Shown one piece after another: positions 31,721 to 44,869 of a stretch of 64,000 bases of DNA. Origin of the DNA: Gigaspora rosea. Lineage: Eukaryota > Glomeromycota > Glomeromycetes > Diversisporales > Gigasporaceae. Below the pieces are notes generated by a model. That model saw only the letters and a list, made by a program, of their open reading frames with translations, did no database searches and had not been told where the DNA came from. Within the stretch, counting starts at the first letter, position 1. Every line of letters starts with the position of its first letter. Where the stretch lies: positions 1 through 64,000 of the forward strand of contig QKWP01000647.1 in assembly GCA_003550325.1 (NCBI GenBank), given 5' to 3'. The position numbers were made by a program, and so were the translations under genes.

Positions 31721-32990
31721 GGATAGGTTTAAGGCAAGGGTTAGAATATAATTAAAATGTAGAGCGGGCTTAGTAACAAGGATAGAGTTAGAGAGTAGTG
31801 CAGGACTAGTGCAAGAATTAGAATTATAATTAAATGTTTAGCTTAGTAATGTAGTAGAATCATCCAAAGCTCAAATCATAACTAGTTATAGCAATCATTG
31901 AACTGATTCCACTACATCACTAGTCTAGCCAGAGGTTAAGTTAGATAATATTGCAGAATTAGTGTAAGAGTTAGTCATGTTAAAATAGTTATATAGGCCT
32001 TGGAGATTATAATTAGGTTAGTATTATAAATTGCAGAGCAAATATTCGTTATTAATGACATTCACATTATGTAAATAAATATGAAATAAATTTTGCTAAG
32101 CGCTGTTTTGACAAAGACAAAATTGTCAATTTTCCATAAACTTGTTTTTTGAATAGTTCTTAGCATTTTAACTAGAGAAGTTCCTAGAATATAATTTTTT
32201 TCATACTTTTTAGCAATTTTAATAATTTTTTAAAGGCAGGGTGTCAATATTTTCATTTTTATATAAAATAGATTGTAGATCAACTTTGTATAACCATATC
32301 ATATGATTTACATATAAACATCATATGATTCGCCAATAAGGATTATCAAATTTTCGTGTAACCCAGAAAAAACATATAGTGATTTTGGAAAATTTTCATT
32401 CTATATAAGGTTTATTTTTTTAAAGAGATGCATTTCTTACAACTTCACTATTATAAACAAGATACTTTAAACTATATTATATAAATATAGTAAAAATTGA
32501 CTCAGATAATAAAAAGTTTTATTAGAAGCATATTTTTATTTACTATATAAAAATTCAATCTACCATGTAGATCACATGAAAAATGATCTACGTACACCTT
32601 ACCCTTAAACAATATAACTAATAATACTATATAATAATATATACTAACTAAAACATTAATAAATTCAATAAATAAAAACCTTATAAAACTTTGAGAATAC
32701 ATTATTTATTTTATAATTTATTTATAAGAAACTTTAGCCTAGACCAGGGTTCTATGTTTATAATATAGACCTCATAAAGGTTTATATTAAAATTTTTTTT
32801 TAACCTAAACCCAAATTTTATATAATCAGCCAATCATATTCGTAATTGGCGATATAAATTTTTTTTTGTGCACTATGATAATTAATTTTTGTTGTTTTTG
32901 TTTTGCTTTGCTTTTGTTTTGCTTTTCTGCTTATCATCTAAGATAATTATTTTTTATTTTTTTTTTTATATTGACTTTTGCGCTTTCGCT
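31721..32990. other. AT-rich DNA, nothing recognised
   Basis: No gene or element ends found. The first 250 bp hold diffuse TAGTGCAGGA/AGTTAGA words that may be decayed minisatellite. Confidence 0.35.
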
Positions 32991-33097
32991 TGCTAATTTT
33001 TTTTCTTTTTAGCTTGTTGCTTTTCAGTTTTGGTGGCGTAGTTGGTGTCGTCATTGGTGTCATCGCCAGTATTGTTGTAGAGCTATCGTTGGTGGTG

Positions 33098-33529
33098 TTA
33101 TTGTAAGTTTGTCGATAGTATTGTTGTTGCTGTTGGATTTTCTTCTGGGTTCGTTTTTGTAAAGTGGTCTTTTGTGTCTCTTATGGAGTAGTGTTTCTTC
33201 GGTGTTCTTATTTTATGTTTCATGTTTTTGTAGAAGGCGGTCTTGTACGTTTTTTCCATTTTTCTAGAGGTGGTCTTGCCCATTTTCTGAATTTGATTTT
33301 TTTTTTGTGAGGCTTTATGTGTTTTCTGAAATGGTTTTACATATTTCTTTGGCATTCTTGTGGTAGGTTTTTTTCGGGTTCTTTTCTTTTTTTTTTGTTT
33401 TTTTTGTACTTTCTTCGTGTTTTTGTAAAAGGCGGTCTTGAACAGTTTGCTCATTTTTCCGGAGGTGGTCTTACACGGTTTTCCTGTTTTCCTTTTGTGT
33501 AGCTTTGTGATTTTTTTTTTTGGTTTCAT
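33098..33529 (-). other. Lys-rich low-complexity open frame
   Basis: An open frame of 143 residues, about 40% Lys or Arg, with two internal copies of KTTS(G/R)KM(S/E)K..KTAFYKN spaced 195 bp apart in the DNA (33236 and 33431). No domain is recognised. The region is T/G-rich on the plus strand and similar in style to 40000-40500 and 44870-45490, so this may be a repeat rather than a gene. If expressed it would be a basic, disordered protein. Confidence 0.3.
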
Positions 33530-33635
33530 CCTTGTATTTGCTAAATATTTTTCTTCTTGGTTTGTTAGGTTTCGCTTAGACGTAGAATCACTCTTTGGTA
33601 AATTATTTTTTATCTATTTATTTTTTTTTTCTCTC

Positions 33636-33660
33636 TCTCTCTCTCTTTCTCTCTCTCTTA
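33636..33660. repeat. CT microsatellite
   Basis: A TC/CT dinucleotide run after a T-tract. Confidence 0.85.
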
Positions 33661-33682
33661 TTCACTAATTATTTGATTTCTT

Positions 33683-33830
33683 TGGAGTTGCCATTTTTAG
33701 AGTTGTTGTTCTTTGGAATTGTCATTTTTGGAGTCGTTGCTTTTTGGAGTCATCATTCTTTGGAGTTATCATTCTTTGGAGTCGTCATTCTTTAAAGTTG
33801 TTGTTTTTTGGAGTCATTCTTTGGAGTGGA
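33683..33830. repeat. Minisatellite CTTTGGAGTCGTCATT
   Basis: About seven degenerate 16-24-bp copies of TTTGGAGTCATCATTC. The complement (GATGACTCCAA, ATGATGACTTTA) appears in the array near 54140-54310. Confidence 0.72.
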
Positions 33831-34017
33831 GCTACTGATTTCACTGTCTGTGAAGTTTTCGTTGGTCAAGTTTCGCTTATTATGTTGCTTTCTTTATGCA
33901 AAAGTATGTGGTTTCGATCCTTGTTTCAAATTAAATGGGTGGGTGGGTGGTTGGGTTTTTTTAATTGAAGCAGGTTGACAGATGGAGTTTGTCGTATAGG
34001 GTTTGTTGTATATAGAC

Positions 34018-36239
34018 AGGACCCTGACACAATACATATAGAGCAGTGTTGTCTACTGAAACGTTCCAGTGAAAATTTCTGGAACTGGATAATCACTGGA
34101 GCTAACTGGAACAAATAAATTATATTTTAGCTTCTAGTGGTAAATTGCCACTGGGCCCTTCCAGTGGTGATTTTTACTACTGGAAGGAAGTTCTAGTAAC
34201 TTCCAGCAACTTCCAGCAACTTCCAGTGACTTCCAGTGACCTTCGACTTTTCAAATATTATGGATTAATGAATGAATGTACCTCGTGCAAGATAAACTTA
34301 GCATATATATTTACATACTTTGCACAAATTATAAAAATTTAATTTACCTTCAGGCACTAACTCGTGCTCTCAAGCATCTCTCTCAATGTGATGGGCTAGT
34401 TATAGAGATCGTGTACAAGTACTACGATTGATTGAAGTAATCCGTATAGTAATTTTCTAAAGTTTTTGCCAATCAGCACAACTCTGATAAAAAAAGATGG
34501 GCTCTGACCATCTTTTTTTTTCATTGCGATAATGAACTCACTTGGCCAAATAATTTATTTTTTACTAAACAAAAATTGAGCACCGATCCATTAATTTAGG
34601 TACTTGAAAGCACCCTTAATCACGATTATGCTTCTTTCGAGTTAGGGTGCACTCAAGCACCTCACTCGATGGATCGAAAGTAAATTTTTAATTAGTCAGA
34701 AATCAAATAAATGAATCGGATAGTTAACACTGTGATGAACAAGTTAATAAGATAAAAACCACCTATTTTCATCAAAAATTTGTTATTGATAAAGTCTGCT
34801 TAAGCATTACTTTATATTCAAATATAAAATAATTTCTCACCAAGTATCTAAAAAAGTAACCATTTTATTGTTAATGCTTGAAGCTTTTAAACGAATAATC
34901 GATACCTTGATATGAACATAATAAATACAATATACCTGATATAATAATAATAATAACATAACTACTTCTTGTTGCTGTAAAGAAACTTTCGCTAATAATT
35001 AGATAAATTAATTCTGTTGCTGTTGCAACAAAAAATTTAAATTGGTATAATTATTAAAGGAGCCGATGCAATTAAAATTGAAGCTTCGGCAGTCTGTCAG
35101 TTGAATAAATTTTTTTTTATTGGGCTTTTTTAGTTGGATAAGAACACGGCAAGATAATCCGATCACGGATAATCTTAAAATCATATGCAGATATTGCACA
35201 TTTTTATTAGTCAATATTCTTAGGTTCTAGTGAAAAAATTCTTTCAGTGAAAACTCTCACTGGAACCACTGGAAGGCTGGAAAAAAGTCGACTTCCAGTA
35301 GAATTCCAGAGTTCCAGTGGCAACACTGATATAGAAGTTATATTCGCTTTAATATAAACTTTTATCTACTTTTTATTAGAACTAATTCACCTTATTTTAT
35401 ATATAAGCTTTAATATTTAAATAATTTTATCTATTTAAATTTTTCTCCAAAAAAAATTTTTTTCCAAAAAAAATTTCTTTAAAAACTTTAAAAAAAATTT
35501 TTCTTTAAAAAAATTTTATTTATTTATTTATTTGGTTATCAAATTTTAATGGTTTGGATTTACTGTTTTGTACTAAATTTAGTACATTTTGCAAAATGCA
35601 TAAAAAATCCAAAAAATTAAAAAACTCAATTTTTTTTATATACAAAAATCTGATAAATCTTCAAAAATTGTTTAGCAAAATTTTTTTTTATATTAATAAT
35701 AAAATTATTAAGAAAAAAATTTTTTAATAACCTTAATTTTTGTGTAACAATGCCCGTACTAAGTTAAGTACATTTCCGTCTGTATTTTTATTATAAAATT
35801 ACTAGTAATTTTCAAATTGTGGCTTAGCACAAAAAATTTTTTCTAAAAAAAAGAACTTTTTAGAAAAAAAATCATATAAAATCAAAAATAAGACTTAAAG
35901 TTATCAAACTTTTTAAACATAATGCTCCATATTTAACAAATTATAAAGAGTTATTAAAATCATAATTAATAATTAAATTAGCAGATAATCAGGTTTAAAA
36001 TGTGTCATAATTTAGTACTTTGTACTAAATTTAGACGGGTAAATCCTATCCATTAAATATAACCTATTTAAAATTTATAATTTTATCTATTTTAAATAAC
36101 ATAACATTAAAGGCTTTTATTCACTTTTAAATATAACCTTTTGGCCAATAACCTCTTTTCAAATATAAAATTTTAGTAAAAAAGCATCTTTTTTATCCAA
36201 AATTTCAATATAACCTTTATATGTATTGTTCGGGGTCCT
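34018..36239. mobile_element. Non-autonomous AGGACCC-family element, split by a hAT MITE
   Basis: The left end AGGACCCTGACACAATACAT (34018-34043) resumes after the nested element as AAGTTATATTCGCTTTAAT. The reversed right end is AGGACCCCGAACAATACATA. Without the nested MITE it is ~0.93 kb. Its subterminal sequences (35345-35450 and 36080-36215) closely match those of the 6.7 kb transposon, making it a probable deletion derivative. The flanks ATATAGAC and ATACACTA no longer match, so this copy is older or rearranged. Confidence 0.82.
34044..35328. mobile_element. hAT-type MITE, CAGTGTTG ends, copy 2
   Basis: 1,285 bp, with CAGTGTTGTCTACTG to GTTCCAGTGGCAACACTG. The flanks ATATAGAG (34036-34043) and ATATAGAA (35329-35336) match at 7 of 8. 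TTCCAGT(G/A) words crowd both ends, at least eight between 34064 and 34245. Non-coding. At 34620-35060 it resembles 12360-12760 of the large transposon. Confidence 0.85.
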
Positions 36240-36890
36240 ATACACTACATTCATGGTTTTTTTTTTTTTTAATTAATAAAGTAATAACGTTTTTGTAAAA
36301 AAATTATAAAATTGATTGTGGGCAATGAAGCACTTATTGCATGTGCTCAATTTTGATTGCAAATGTAGAGGCATGGAATTCTTAAAAAAAATTACTATAA
36401 TTTACTATAAAAGATACTTTTTGATTGGTACCTCCTTGATTTGTACTGAGTATATTTCAAGGCTATTTGTTGTGGTGTTTTGTAAGAGACCCAGATACAA
36501 ATCAAAGGCCTTTTACTAATAATATTTTTTTTTACTTATGGCTAATATTATGCTTTACACAACATACCCCTCACACAACGTACCCTATAGCATACAAGGT
36601 ACCCGGGTACAAATCAAATTTTTTACCACATGAAATTAAATTGTACCTGAGTACTTTACATAGTAAATTACAATAATTTTTGATGATTGAACTATTAGTC
36701 ACGTGACTAAATTTGATTGGCCGATCATGGGTCGGCATGGCGACGGGTCACTATCATGTAATTAAATTTGATTGGCTAGATATGGGTCTAGAATTAAATT
36801 AATTGTCTTAACATAGACCTCTTTGGAGTTTATTATTAGTGTAAACCCTGGATTTAGAATAAGATTATTCTTATTTATTTATTATGTTAT
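36240..36890. other. AT-rich DNA, nothing firm
   Basis: No gene. GGTACCCGGGTACAAATC and ACCCAGATACAAATCAAAGG suggest a decayed inverted pair around 36480-36620, too weak to call. Confidence 0.35.
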
Positions 36891-36899
36891 CCTATTATA

Positions 36900-37609
36900 T
36901 TATATTCTGAATCTAACTACTATATTACTAATCCCAAATCTAATTACTATATTACAAAACTACTTTTCTATAAATTCTGATTCTAACTTTACTGTGCTGC
37001 CTGTTTGAGTCTAAATCTACTATGCTATTTGTCGCAAATTTAACTCTACTGAGCTACCTGTTCCAAATTTAACTTTATCATATTATCTATCCCAAATCTA
37101 ATTCTACCATGCTACCTGTACTAAATCTAACTCTATTATACTATGTGAATCTAATTTTACTATGCTACTTATCTTGAATTTAATTCTATTGTACTACTTA
37201 TTCTAAATCTAATTCTACTATTCTACTTGTCCAAAATCTAATTCTACTGTGCTACTTATTCTGAATTTAATTTTACCATACTGCTTGTTCCAAATCTAAT
37301 TCTATTATGCTATTTGTCCCGAATCTAATTCTATTGTCCTACTTGTCCTTGTCCCAAATCTAATTCTACTATACTAATTATTTCGAATCTAATTCTATCG
37401 TACTATTTATCCTGAATTCAATTCTATTGCGCTACTTGACTCGAATTTAATTTTACTGTACTACTTGGTTTGAATCTAATTCTACTATGCTATTTGTTCC
37501 AAATCTAATTTTACTATGCTACTTGTCCAAATCTAATTCTATCATGCTACTTGTTCCAAATCTAATTCTACTACTGTTTGCCCTGAATCTATTTCTACTG
37601 TGCTATTTG
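36900..37609 (+). repeat. ~29-bp minisatellite, left block
   Basis: More than twenty degenerate copies of ATCTAATTCTACTATGCTACTTGTCCCA. It is interrupted by the hAT MITE at 37618 and continues at 38871. Confidence 0.88.
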
Positions 37610-37617
37610 TTCTAGAT

Positions 37618-38862
37618 CAGTGTTATTGACTGGAAGCTAGAATCACACTGGACGTTCAGATATTTCCAGTGTTCCAGTGGTTCTAGTGAAGTTTTCACTA
37701 AAAGGAATTATTTTACTAGAACTGATATAATGCTAGCCAATAAGAATACGAGAATTAAGCTTATTATTATCATATAGTTCATATACAAGACCCGAGTCTG
37801 GTATATTCTAATAATTTTAAAACCTTCAGAGTCTGTTGTACAGTTATTGTACAGTGGGTTTTATTCGTATTCATAATTTCTCAATAGTGTGCATTAATAC
37901 GCATATAACACTTTAACTTAATCCAAAAAAACTATCTTAAAAAAAAAGTATCTGTATTAGAGATTCGACCTGCCAACCCGCTAACCTGAAACCTGTAATT
38001 TTGATATCTAGCCTGAAGTAAATTTTCTTTACTCGAGTGACTCAGATAATTTATTTATTAAAATTTGTTAATAGACAAAATTCATCTAATTGGCTAGTAT
38101 CTATTTAAAAAATATTTTATTGTTTTTTTTTCCTTTTGAAAGCTTTAGGGCAGTGTCATTAATCACCTGATTATTTTTTATCAAAGGCCTACCCCCTCTC
38201 CCTCTTTCTTAATATATAAATAGACAGGTTCTTATATATAATTTCAACTTTTTTTACCCCCCTCCCTCCCTAAAAAATCACCTGATTTTTGTTACTCCCC
38301 TTAACGAGTGTTTACTATACAAAAAATCAAAGAAAAACTAGGCTTCTAGAAACTTTATCTAGGAGACAATTTATTTGTCATCTTCAAGTAGTAATTAATC
38401 AATTAAGATAAAACTAAGAAAATGCCTGCTAAAAGTATTTGATTATTTGATTAGAGTACTGATAACTTTATAGTAAATCTCTATGCCATGTACAAATAAG
38501 AAATTTGGTTATTCATATCTGCATAATTATTATATAGACATGAATATTCATATTATTGATCTGCAACAGGTCATCCGGGTAACCCAAAAACTTTTTTATC
38601 AAACCAGTTTTGTATTTGAGTAAGGTTTTTATAAGTGGGTAGGTAACCCGGAGGCAAAATTTATTGTGGGTCAAATCTCTAATCTTACTGGACCTCACTG
38701 GACCTCACTAGAACTTCTATCCAGTAGTAAAAAAAACATGACTAGAACAGTCTAGTAACAACTCACTACTAGAACCCATATATCTTCCAGTTTGATTTAG
38801 TTAGTTCCAGTGATCTTTCTAGTTCCAGTGATCTTCACTAGACCGGTCCAGCAACAACACTG
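37618..38862. mobile_element. hAT-type MITE, CAGTGTT ends, copy 3
   Basis: 1,245 bp between CAGTGTTATTGACTGGAAGC and CCAGCAACAACACTG, flanked by an exact 8-bp duplication TTCTAGAT (37610-37617 and 38863-38870). Same family as 34044: subterminal TTCCAGTG and CACTAGA(A/C) clusters. It contains a family A MITE at 38148. Confidence 0.9.
38148..38300. mobile_element. Harbinger-type MITE, family A, copy 2
   Basis: 153 bp, GGGCAGTGTCATTAATCACC to GTTACTCCCC, TTA at 38145-38147 and 38301-38303. Nested in the hAT MITE, so it inserted later. Confidence 0.9.
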
Positions 38863-38870
38863 TTCTAGAT

Positions 38871-39130
38871 CTAACTCTATCATACTACTTGTTCCAAGCC
38901 TAACTCTACCATGCCACTTGTTCCAAATATAACTACTGTGCTACTTGTTTCAAATCTAACTACTGTACTACTTGTTCTAAATCTAACTACTGTATTACTT
39001 GTCCTGAATATAATATATGACTTGTCTCAAATCTAATTACTATGCTACTTGTCCTAACTAACTATTGTGCTACTTGTCTTAAATCTAACTACTGTGCTAC
39101 TTGTCCTGAAACTAACCATCATGCTATTTG
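38871..39130 (+). repeat. ~29-bp minisatellite, right block
   Basis: Continues 36900-37609 (ATCTAACTACTGTGCTACTTGTC-type units) beyond the inserted hAT MITE. Confidence 0.85.
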
Positions 39131-39139
39131 TCTTAAAAT

Positions 39140-40835
39140 TAACTACTAGTCAAGTTGCTAGTTATCATGCTATGTCCAGTTGTTAATTATTATAGTATTA
39201 TTAAATATGATATGATTTACATATCAGGTATAAATGGTTTTTGCTAATAAAATAAAGTATTTATATTGCTTACTATAGATTTAATAATAATATTGGTAAT
39301 TGGCAATTGGTTGGATTTAAATTTATATAATGATCTGCATTATGCATATTGTTTACTTGTTTATATTTTTTTAACCAATCAAATCAAATGTCTGCCATGC
39401 TTCTTCCTTCTATCTGACTGGTTTAATAGCCAATCAAATTTCACGTATATTAAATTATTATTAAAAATATTATGTCAAAAGTAAAATCTGCAGCTAGCTA
39501 GCTAGTACCAAATGTGTCAAAAATTAGGCTACTACCTAAAATAAGCTATCTCCTATTTTGGTCAAAAAACTATAAAACAACTTTGATCTGAAAATAAGCT
39601 ATCCTCTTTGTCAGACCAAAAACTTATTAGCAAAAAATTTAGTTCTAAAATAAGCTACCCCAAACTCAATACATACTGGTAGGGTTCCAACCTATCACTC
39701 AGTTAACCATATAATCTATTACCCGAACTGAAAAATTATTAATTAGATAATAGTTTTGTCAACCCGGTTGTTAATGTAATAAGTGGATACCCGGTTAATA
39801 AATGATTATAAATAAATATTCGATTAATCCAGATATCCAGTTAATAAATAATCAGTTGATTTAGTGATTAATACATAATAAGTTCAAAAGTTTGAAAATT
39901 TCTTCTCTGGTTATACAGATAGGAGATGATCTATATCTATTTTTTCATATCGCTTTGCTTTTTTTTCACATATCATTGACTAATATATTTTTTTCAACCA
40001 CTTACTATATAGTGATGTTTCTTCTGTACAATAGTACTGTACTTTCCCTTTCAATCGTTTGCCGATATCATCGTTGGTTTGCGTCATCCTTGCTGGCATT
40101 GCCATTCAGTGGTATTTCACTTTAGTATTGCTTGAATTCGCAGTATACTGGTACTGTTGGTGTTGTACTGTCATTTCGCTTTAACTAGTACCTGAATACT
40201 AAATTGCTTTTTTGCTTTTTTAGTCGTTTGCTATTGTCATCATTAATTGGCGTTGTCGTTGCTGATATTGCTGATTAGTAGTATTTCATTTTTTATTTTT
40301 TACGGTGTGCTGATACTGTTGATGTCGTAATGTTATTTCTGTATACTAATTTGTTTTTTTTTCTACATAACGATGTTTTCTTTGATGCCGTCGCATCGTT
40401 TACATCATTGGTAGTGTCACCGATTTGTGGTATATTTTTGGAGCTGCCATGTGCTGGTGCCATGACTTGTTGATTTGTTTTAACTAGTCGTTAGCTTCGT
40501 ATTAAATAAAAAAAATCTACCGATTTGCCTATACCTATAACACCATTTATTCACTACTATCTGTTATTCAACAATATTTTTGTGAAATAATAATTTTTTT
40601 TTTGCAATATATTTTTACAATCTGAAATCTTAATGCAATGCAATATTAATCATACAACTATGAATTGCAGGTTAACGAATAGCAAGTAATTGGGTATTGG
40701 GATCACCCAAGTATTTGTATTACAATTGGTTGGGAAAGCTTGGGCCAGTTTTGTTTAATCGTGAACATGAAATTGGCTGGTTTTGTTTGATCCTGAACAA
40801 AAGAATGATTTAGGTTAAATGATTTAAAACAATAA
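39140..40835. other. AT-rich DNA with decayed fragments
   Basis: No gene recognised. 39520-39660 holds three AAAATAAGCTA(C/T)C words related to the mariner-type element at 6805. 40000-40500 is T-rich with GTTGTTGATGTCG-like words, similar in style to 33000 and 44900. Confidence 0.4.
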
Positions 40836-40997
40836 GAGTGGTGACATATATTACGTAACATAATTTTACTATACCTCTTACCTCCTTTTCTTCTACATAA
40901 GAAAATTTGATTGGCTATTATGAACTTCTATATTTAACGTAAGATTTTAGAGACCCCTTTCCTTTCCTAAAATATTATGTAATATCTGTCACCACCC
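40836..40997. mobile_element. Harbinger-type MITE, family B, copy 2
   Basis: 162 bp, GAGTGGTGACATATATTACG to ATTATGTAATATCTGTCACC plus ACCC, with TAA at 40833-40835 and 40998-41000. Confidence 0.85.
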
Positions 40998-41284
40998 TAA
41001 ACTAATGCATAATTACAGGTATAAGGGTTCTCTTTATTAATATAAATCAATACATTGGGTTATTACAACAATACTAAATACTAATGTATCTACAATCATT
41101 AACTATTTGTTCACTGTTTACCTATAAAACTCTTATATATTTTAATTCGTATGTGGTTTTAATTCTTTGATTGGAGATTTAATCAATTGTGGAGATTTGA
41201 TTTTCTGTTTGGAGATTCGATTACTCAATTATGCCAAAAATAAATAGTGATAAAATAATAATACTAACAAAAAAAAGCATAACA

Positions 41285-41400
41285 CCAGGTTACCTAATTA
41301 TAATTGGGTATCTAAGTCACCCAATTATAGTCAGGTATCTGGGTTACCTGATTATAATTGGGTACCCGGGTCACTCAATTATAATCGGATAATCCGTTTT
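41285..41400. repeat. Short dyad minisatellite
   Basis: Three to four copies of GGTATCTGGGTCACCCAATTATAAT, alternating with near-palindromic ATTATAATTGGGT. Confidence 0.6.
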
Positions 41401-41968
41401 AATCAGATAGTTAGTTTCAGTTTAGAATAGTTAGTTATTAACTAGTTTTTACATAACAGGTCATGGTTGAAGATTTTCAAACCGGTTTGGAACCCCTACA
41501 TACTAGTAGTAAATCAAAACAACCTGTTAAGAGCCATCTATTTAATTGCATAAGTAATACAAAAATAGCGAGAATAAAATTTTATATATAGTAAAATTAC
41601 TTCTAATATTATAGCCTAATTCTAAATTTTTTTTATCCAATGCACTACAAAAATCAGGTTTTGTATTATTTGCGCAAATGCTGTTAAGAAACCTGATCCT
41701 ATTTGAGATTAATTATGGTAGGCAATTGGGGTATTATATGAACTAACTGATCAAAACTATATTGTGGCCAAATCTTTACAATTACAATCGCTATCGTTAA
41801 GATGTTACAATATTGTTTATTAAGCACAATTGTTTTTATTCAAGAAATATCAGAAGTTAAAGTTTGATATTACAAATTGAACCTATTATAATAGACTTTA
41901 CATTATATTATCACAGATATTATTAATTACGATTTATTCTAAATCTATTGGATATTATTAAATTCATA

Positions 41969-42560
41969 TAAGGTAAGTATGGGTATTGTGGTGGAATTAA
42001 GAGAATTTTGGTATAACTCTGGATCTATTGGTCCAATTGAATAATTTTGGTACCATTCAATTTATCTTGATGAGACGAATCGAATGGTACCAAAATTGTT
42101 CAATTTGGATCACAGGATCACAAGTTATTTACAATCGTATATTACATGAAATTGAAAGGATATTGTGGTGGATATGGGTATTGTGGCAGAATTTGCAATA
42201 ACTTGTGACCTATTGGTCCAATACTGGTCCAATCTAAATGATTTTTATACCATTCGAATCGACTCATCGAGACAATTCGAATGGTACAAAAATCATTTAA
42301 TTTCGATCACTGGGTCACAAGATATTGGTGTTAGAATAGTGTTCGAATATAATATATTGGGTTTTTTTTAAAAAATTTGATTTAAACATTCAAACACCAA
42401 TATCTTGTGACGCAGTGATTGTAATCAACCAATTTTTATACCATTCGAATCATCTCGATGAGACGATTCGAATAGTACAAAAATCGTTTAGTTTGGGTGA
42501 ATAGGTCACAAGTTATAGCAGATCTGCCACAATACCCATATCTACCACAATACCCATAAT
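41969..42560. mobile_element. Foldback element with TATGGGTATTGTGG ends
   Basis: The left terminus TATGGGTATTGTGGTGG and right terminus CTACCACAATACCCATA are complementary. TATGGGTATTGTGG also recurs inside near 42172. The arms contain paired ACCATTCGAAT...ATTCGAATGGTAC hairpins and TCACAAGATATTGG. No coding sequence and no clear target duplication. Confidence 0.6.
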
Positions 42561-43295
42561 TACTTTAAAAATCAATCTTTTAAATAATTTAAAATTTATT
42601 AACTTATTATCTAGACGTTAAATCATCTGAAAATTTTACTAGTTATTTATGTAAAGCCAAAAAATAAGGCTATATTAGGACTCCAGACATCTCTGATATA
42701 TGTCTTTTTTTTTTTAGCAAATTGATTCAAATTTGATCTAAGGTCCAAATTTAAATTTTAGCAAATTCAAGTTAATTTTAAAACGGGCCATAATTGAATA
42801 TTTTAGTGAATTACTAAGATTTTACACATGTTATATTTTATTTTTAGCAATTTATCCTTTTTTGGAAGAATTATATTGAGAAATAAGAACATTAAAAACG
42901 ATAAATAAATAAACAAATAAATAAAGTAAAAAAGCACGTTATTTTTTTTATTTAAAAAAGATTTGTACACTACGTGTATTATTTATTTATTGGGTTTAAT
43001 TTTGGTCTATAATTTATATATTATGCAGACTTGCAAATCAATTAATTAGTACCTATGTACATACACATAGTGTTTTTTTTTTTAAATTACTACAGTATAT
43101 CGTTTTTTTTTAATTTATTGTTTATTTTTTTTTATTTTTTTTTATACTGTAATTTTTAACTGTACTGTACGTTTTTTTTTATATATTTTTAAACTATTGT
43201 TTTTAACTGATTTTTTTTTATATTTTTTTTATTGGTTTTTTTATACTGTATATTTTTTTAATTTTTTTATTGTTTTATTTTAACGTTTTTTTTTT

Positions 43296-43645
43296 NNNNN
43301 NNNNNNNNNNNNNNNNNNNNNNNNNNNNNNNNNNNNNNNNNNNNNNNNNNNNNNNNNNNNNNNNNNNNNNNNNNNNNNNNNNNNNNNNNNNNNNNNNNNN
43401 NNNNNNNNNNNNNNNNNNNNNNNNNNNNNNNNNNNNNNNNNNNNNNNNNNNNNNNNNNNNNNNNNNNNNNNNNNNNNNNNNNNNNNNNNNNNNNNNNNNN
43501 NNNNNNNNNNNNNNNNNNNNNNNNNNNNNNNNNNNNNNNNNNNNNNNNNNNNNNNNNNNNNNNNNNNNNNNNNNNNNNNNNNNNNNNNNNNNNNNNNNNN
43601 NNNNNNNNNNNNNNNNNNNNNNNNNNNNNNNNNNNNNNNNNNNNN
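43296..43645. other. Assembly gap (350 Ns)
   Basis: Unknown bases, flanked on both sides by T-rich low-complexity sequence that probably broke the assembly. Confidence 0.99.
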
Positions 43646-43798
43646 ATTTAATTTAATTTTTTTTATTTAAACTTCTAACGTTTTTTTTAATTTATTAAAT
43701 TTTTCTTTAAATTATTTTTAATTTATTTTAACAATTTTATTTTATTTTATTTTTATAACCGATACCAGTATTTGTTTATTTTTAATTTTCTTTAATTT

Positions 43799-44335
43799 GT
43801 GATCTGTATACCAAATAGTGAAAATCTATAGTAATATATGGGGAAAATCAATTATTGTTTATCAAATTTCTGGAATCTGGCATTGTCAGAGCAATAATGA
43901 ATTTTTTTACTAAGCTAACCTTCCTTCTTTACTAAACAAAAGTTGTAGAGCACATTCTTGCGATTCTAATGGTGGTAAAATCATTAAGATTGGCCCAGTA
44001 GATCACAAGATATCGTTAAAAAACATTTCGCAAATATATAGAGTTTCTATGTAAACAAGATTATTGTTTACATAGAAACTCTATATGGTCGCAAAACGTT
44101 TTTTAACGATATCTTGTGATATACTAGGCCAATTTTAATGATTTTACCACTATTAGAATCGCAAGAATGTGCTCTACAACTTTTGTTTAGTAAAGAAGGA
44201 AGGTTAGCTTAGTAAAAAAATCCATTATTGCTCTGAAGTATTAGATTCCAGAAATTTGATAAACAAATAATTGATTTTTCCCAATTTTACTATATATGGT
44301 AATATATACAGCCCCTGTTTGGTATACGGATCACG
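43799..44335. mobile_element. ~535-bp palindromic element
   Basis: Arms 43799-44060 and 44066-44335 are nearly exact complements. The ends are GTGATCTGTATACCAAATAG and GTGATCCGTATACCAAACAG (reversed). It contains CAGTAGATCACAAGATATCG, related to the foldback units at 46.8-51.4 kb. It would form a ~260-bp hairpin. Confidence 0.75.
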
Positions 44336-44869
44336 AATTAACTATTTTTTAACTTTTTTTTTTAATGTTTTTTTTTTAAACATTTTATCTTTTTTTAAAA
44401 AAAATTATTTTATTTTAAGTTTATTAAGTATTTTTTATTTAATAATTATATTTTTTTATTTTTAATAACGATTTTTTTTTAATTTTTTAAACTTTTTTTT
44501 TATTTATTAAATTATTTAATTAATTAAATTTAATTTTTCAGTCATTTTTTTTTATTATTAGTAATAATTTATTTTTTATTTTTATTACAGTATAATTTAT
44601 TTTTAATTTTTTTTGTGTTTTTTTAGCGAGATTATTACTGGTTACACAAGATAAGTATTTTTTTAACGTATTTTTGATTTTTTTTACTATAGTAATCTTT
44701 GATTCTAACTTTTAACATTTCACAATCTTTTAATACCATATATTCTGGAATATATTGACCGCTCAAAATAAGTTCTTGTAAAAAATTTTCTTGACTTTTT
44801 AAAGCTGAAATAACTCCTTTAAATGATTTTTTATACTTTCGTTGTGATCTAATAAGAACTGCAAGTACC

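Noticed and set aside
33926-34342. Small frames around 34 kb
   Set aside because: They cross the ends of two nested non-coding elements and have no domain.
43270-43656. Open frame across the gap
   Set aside because: It consists almost wholly of Ns.
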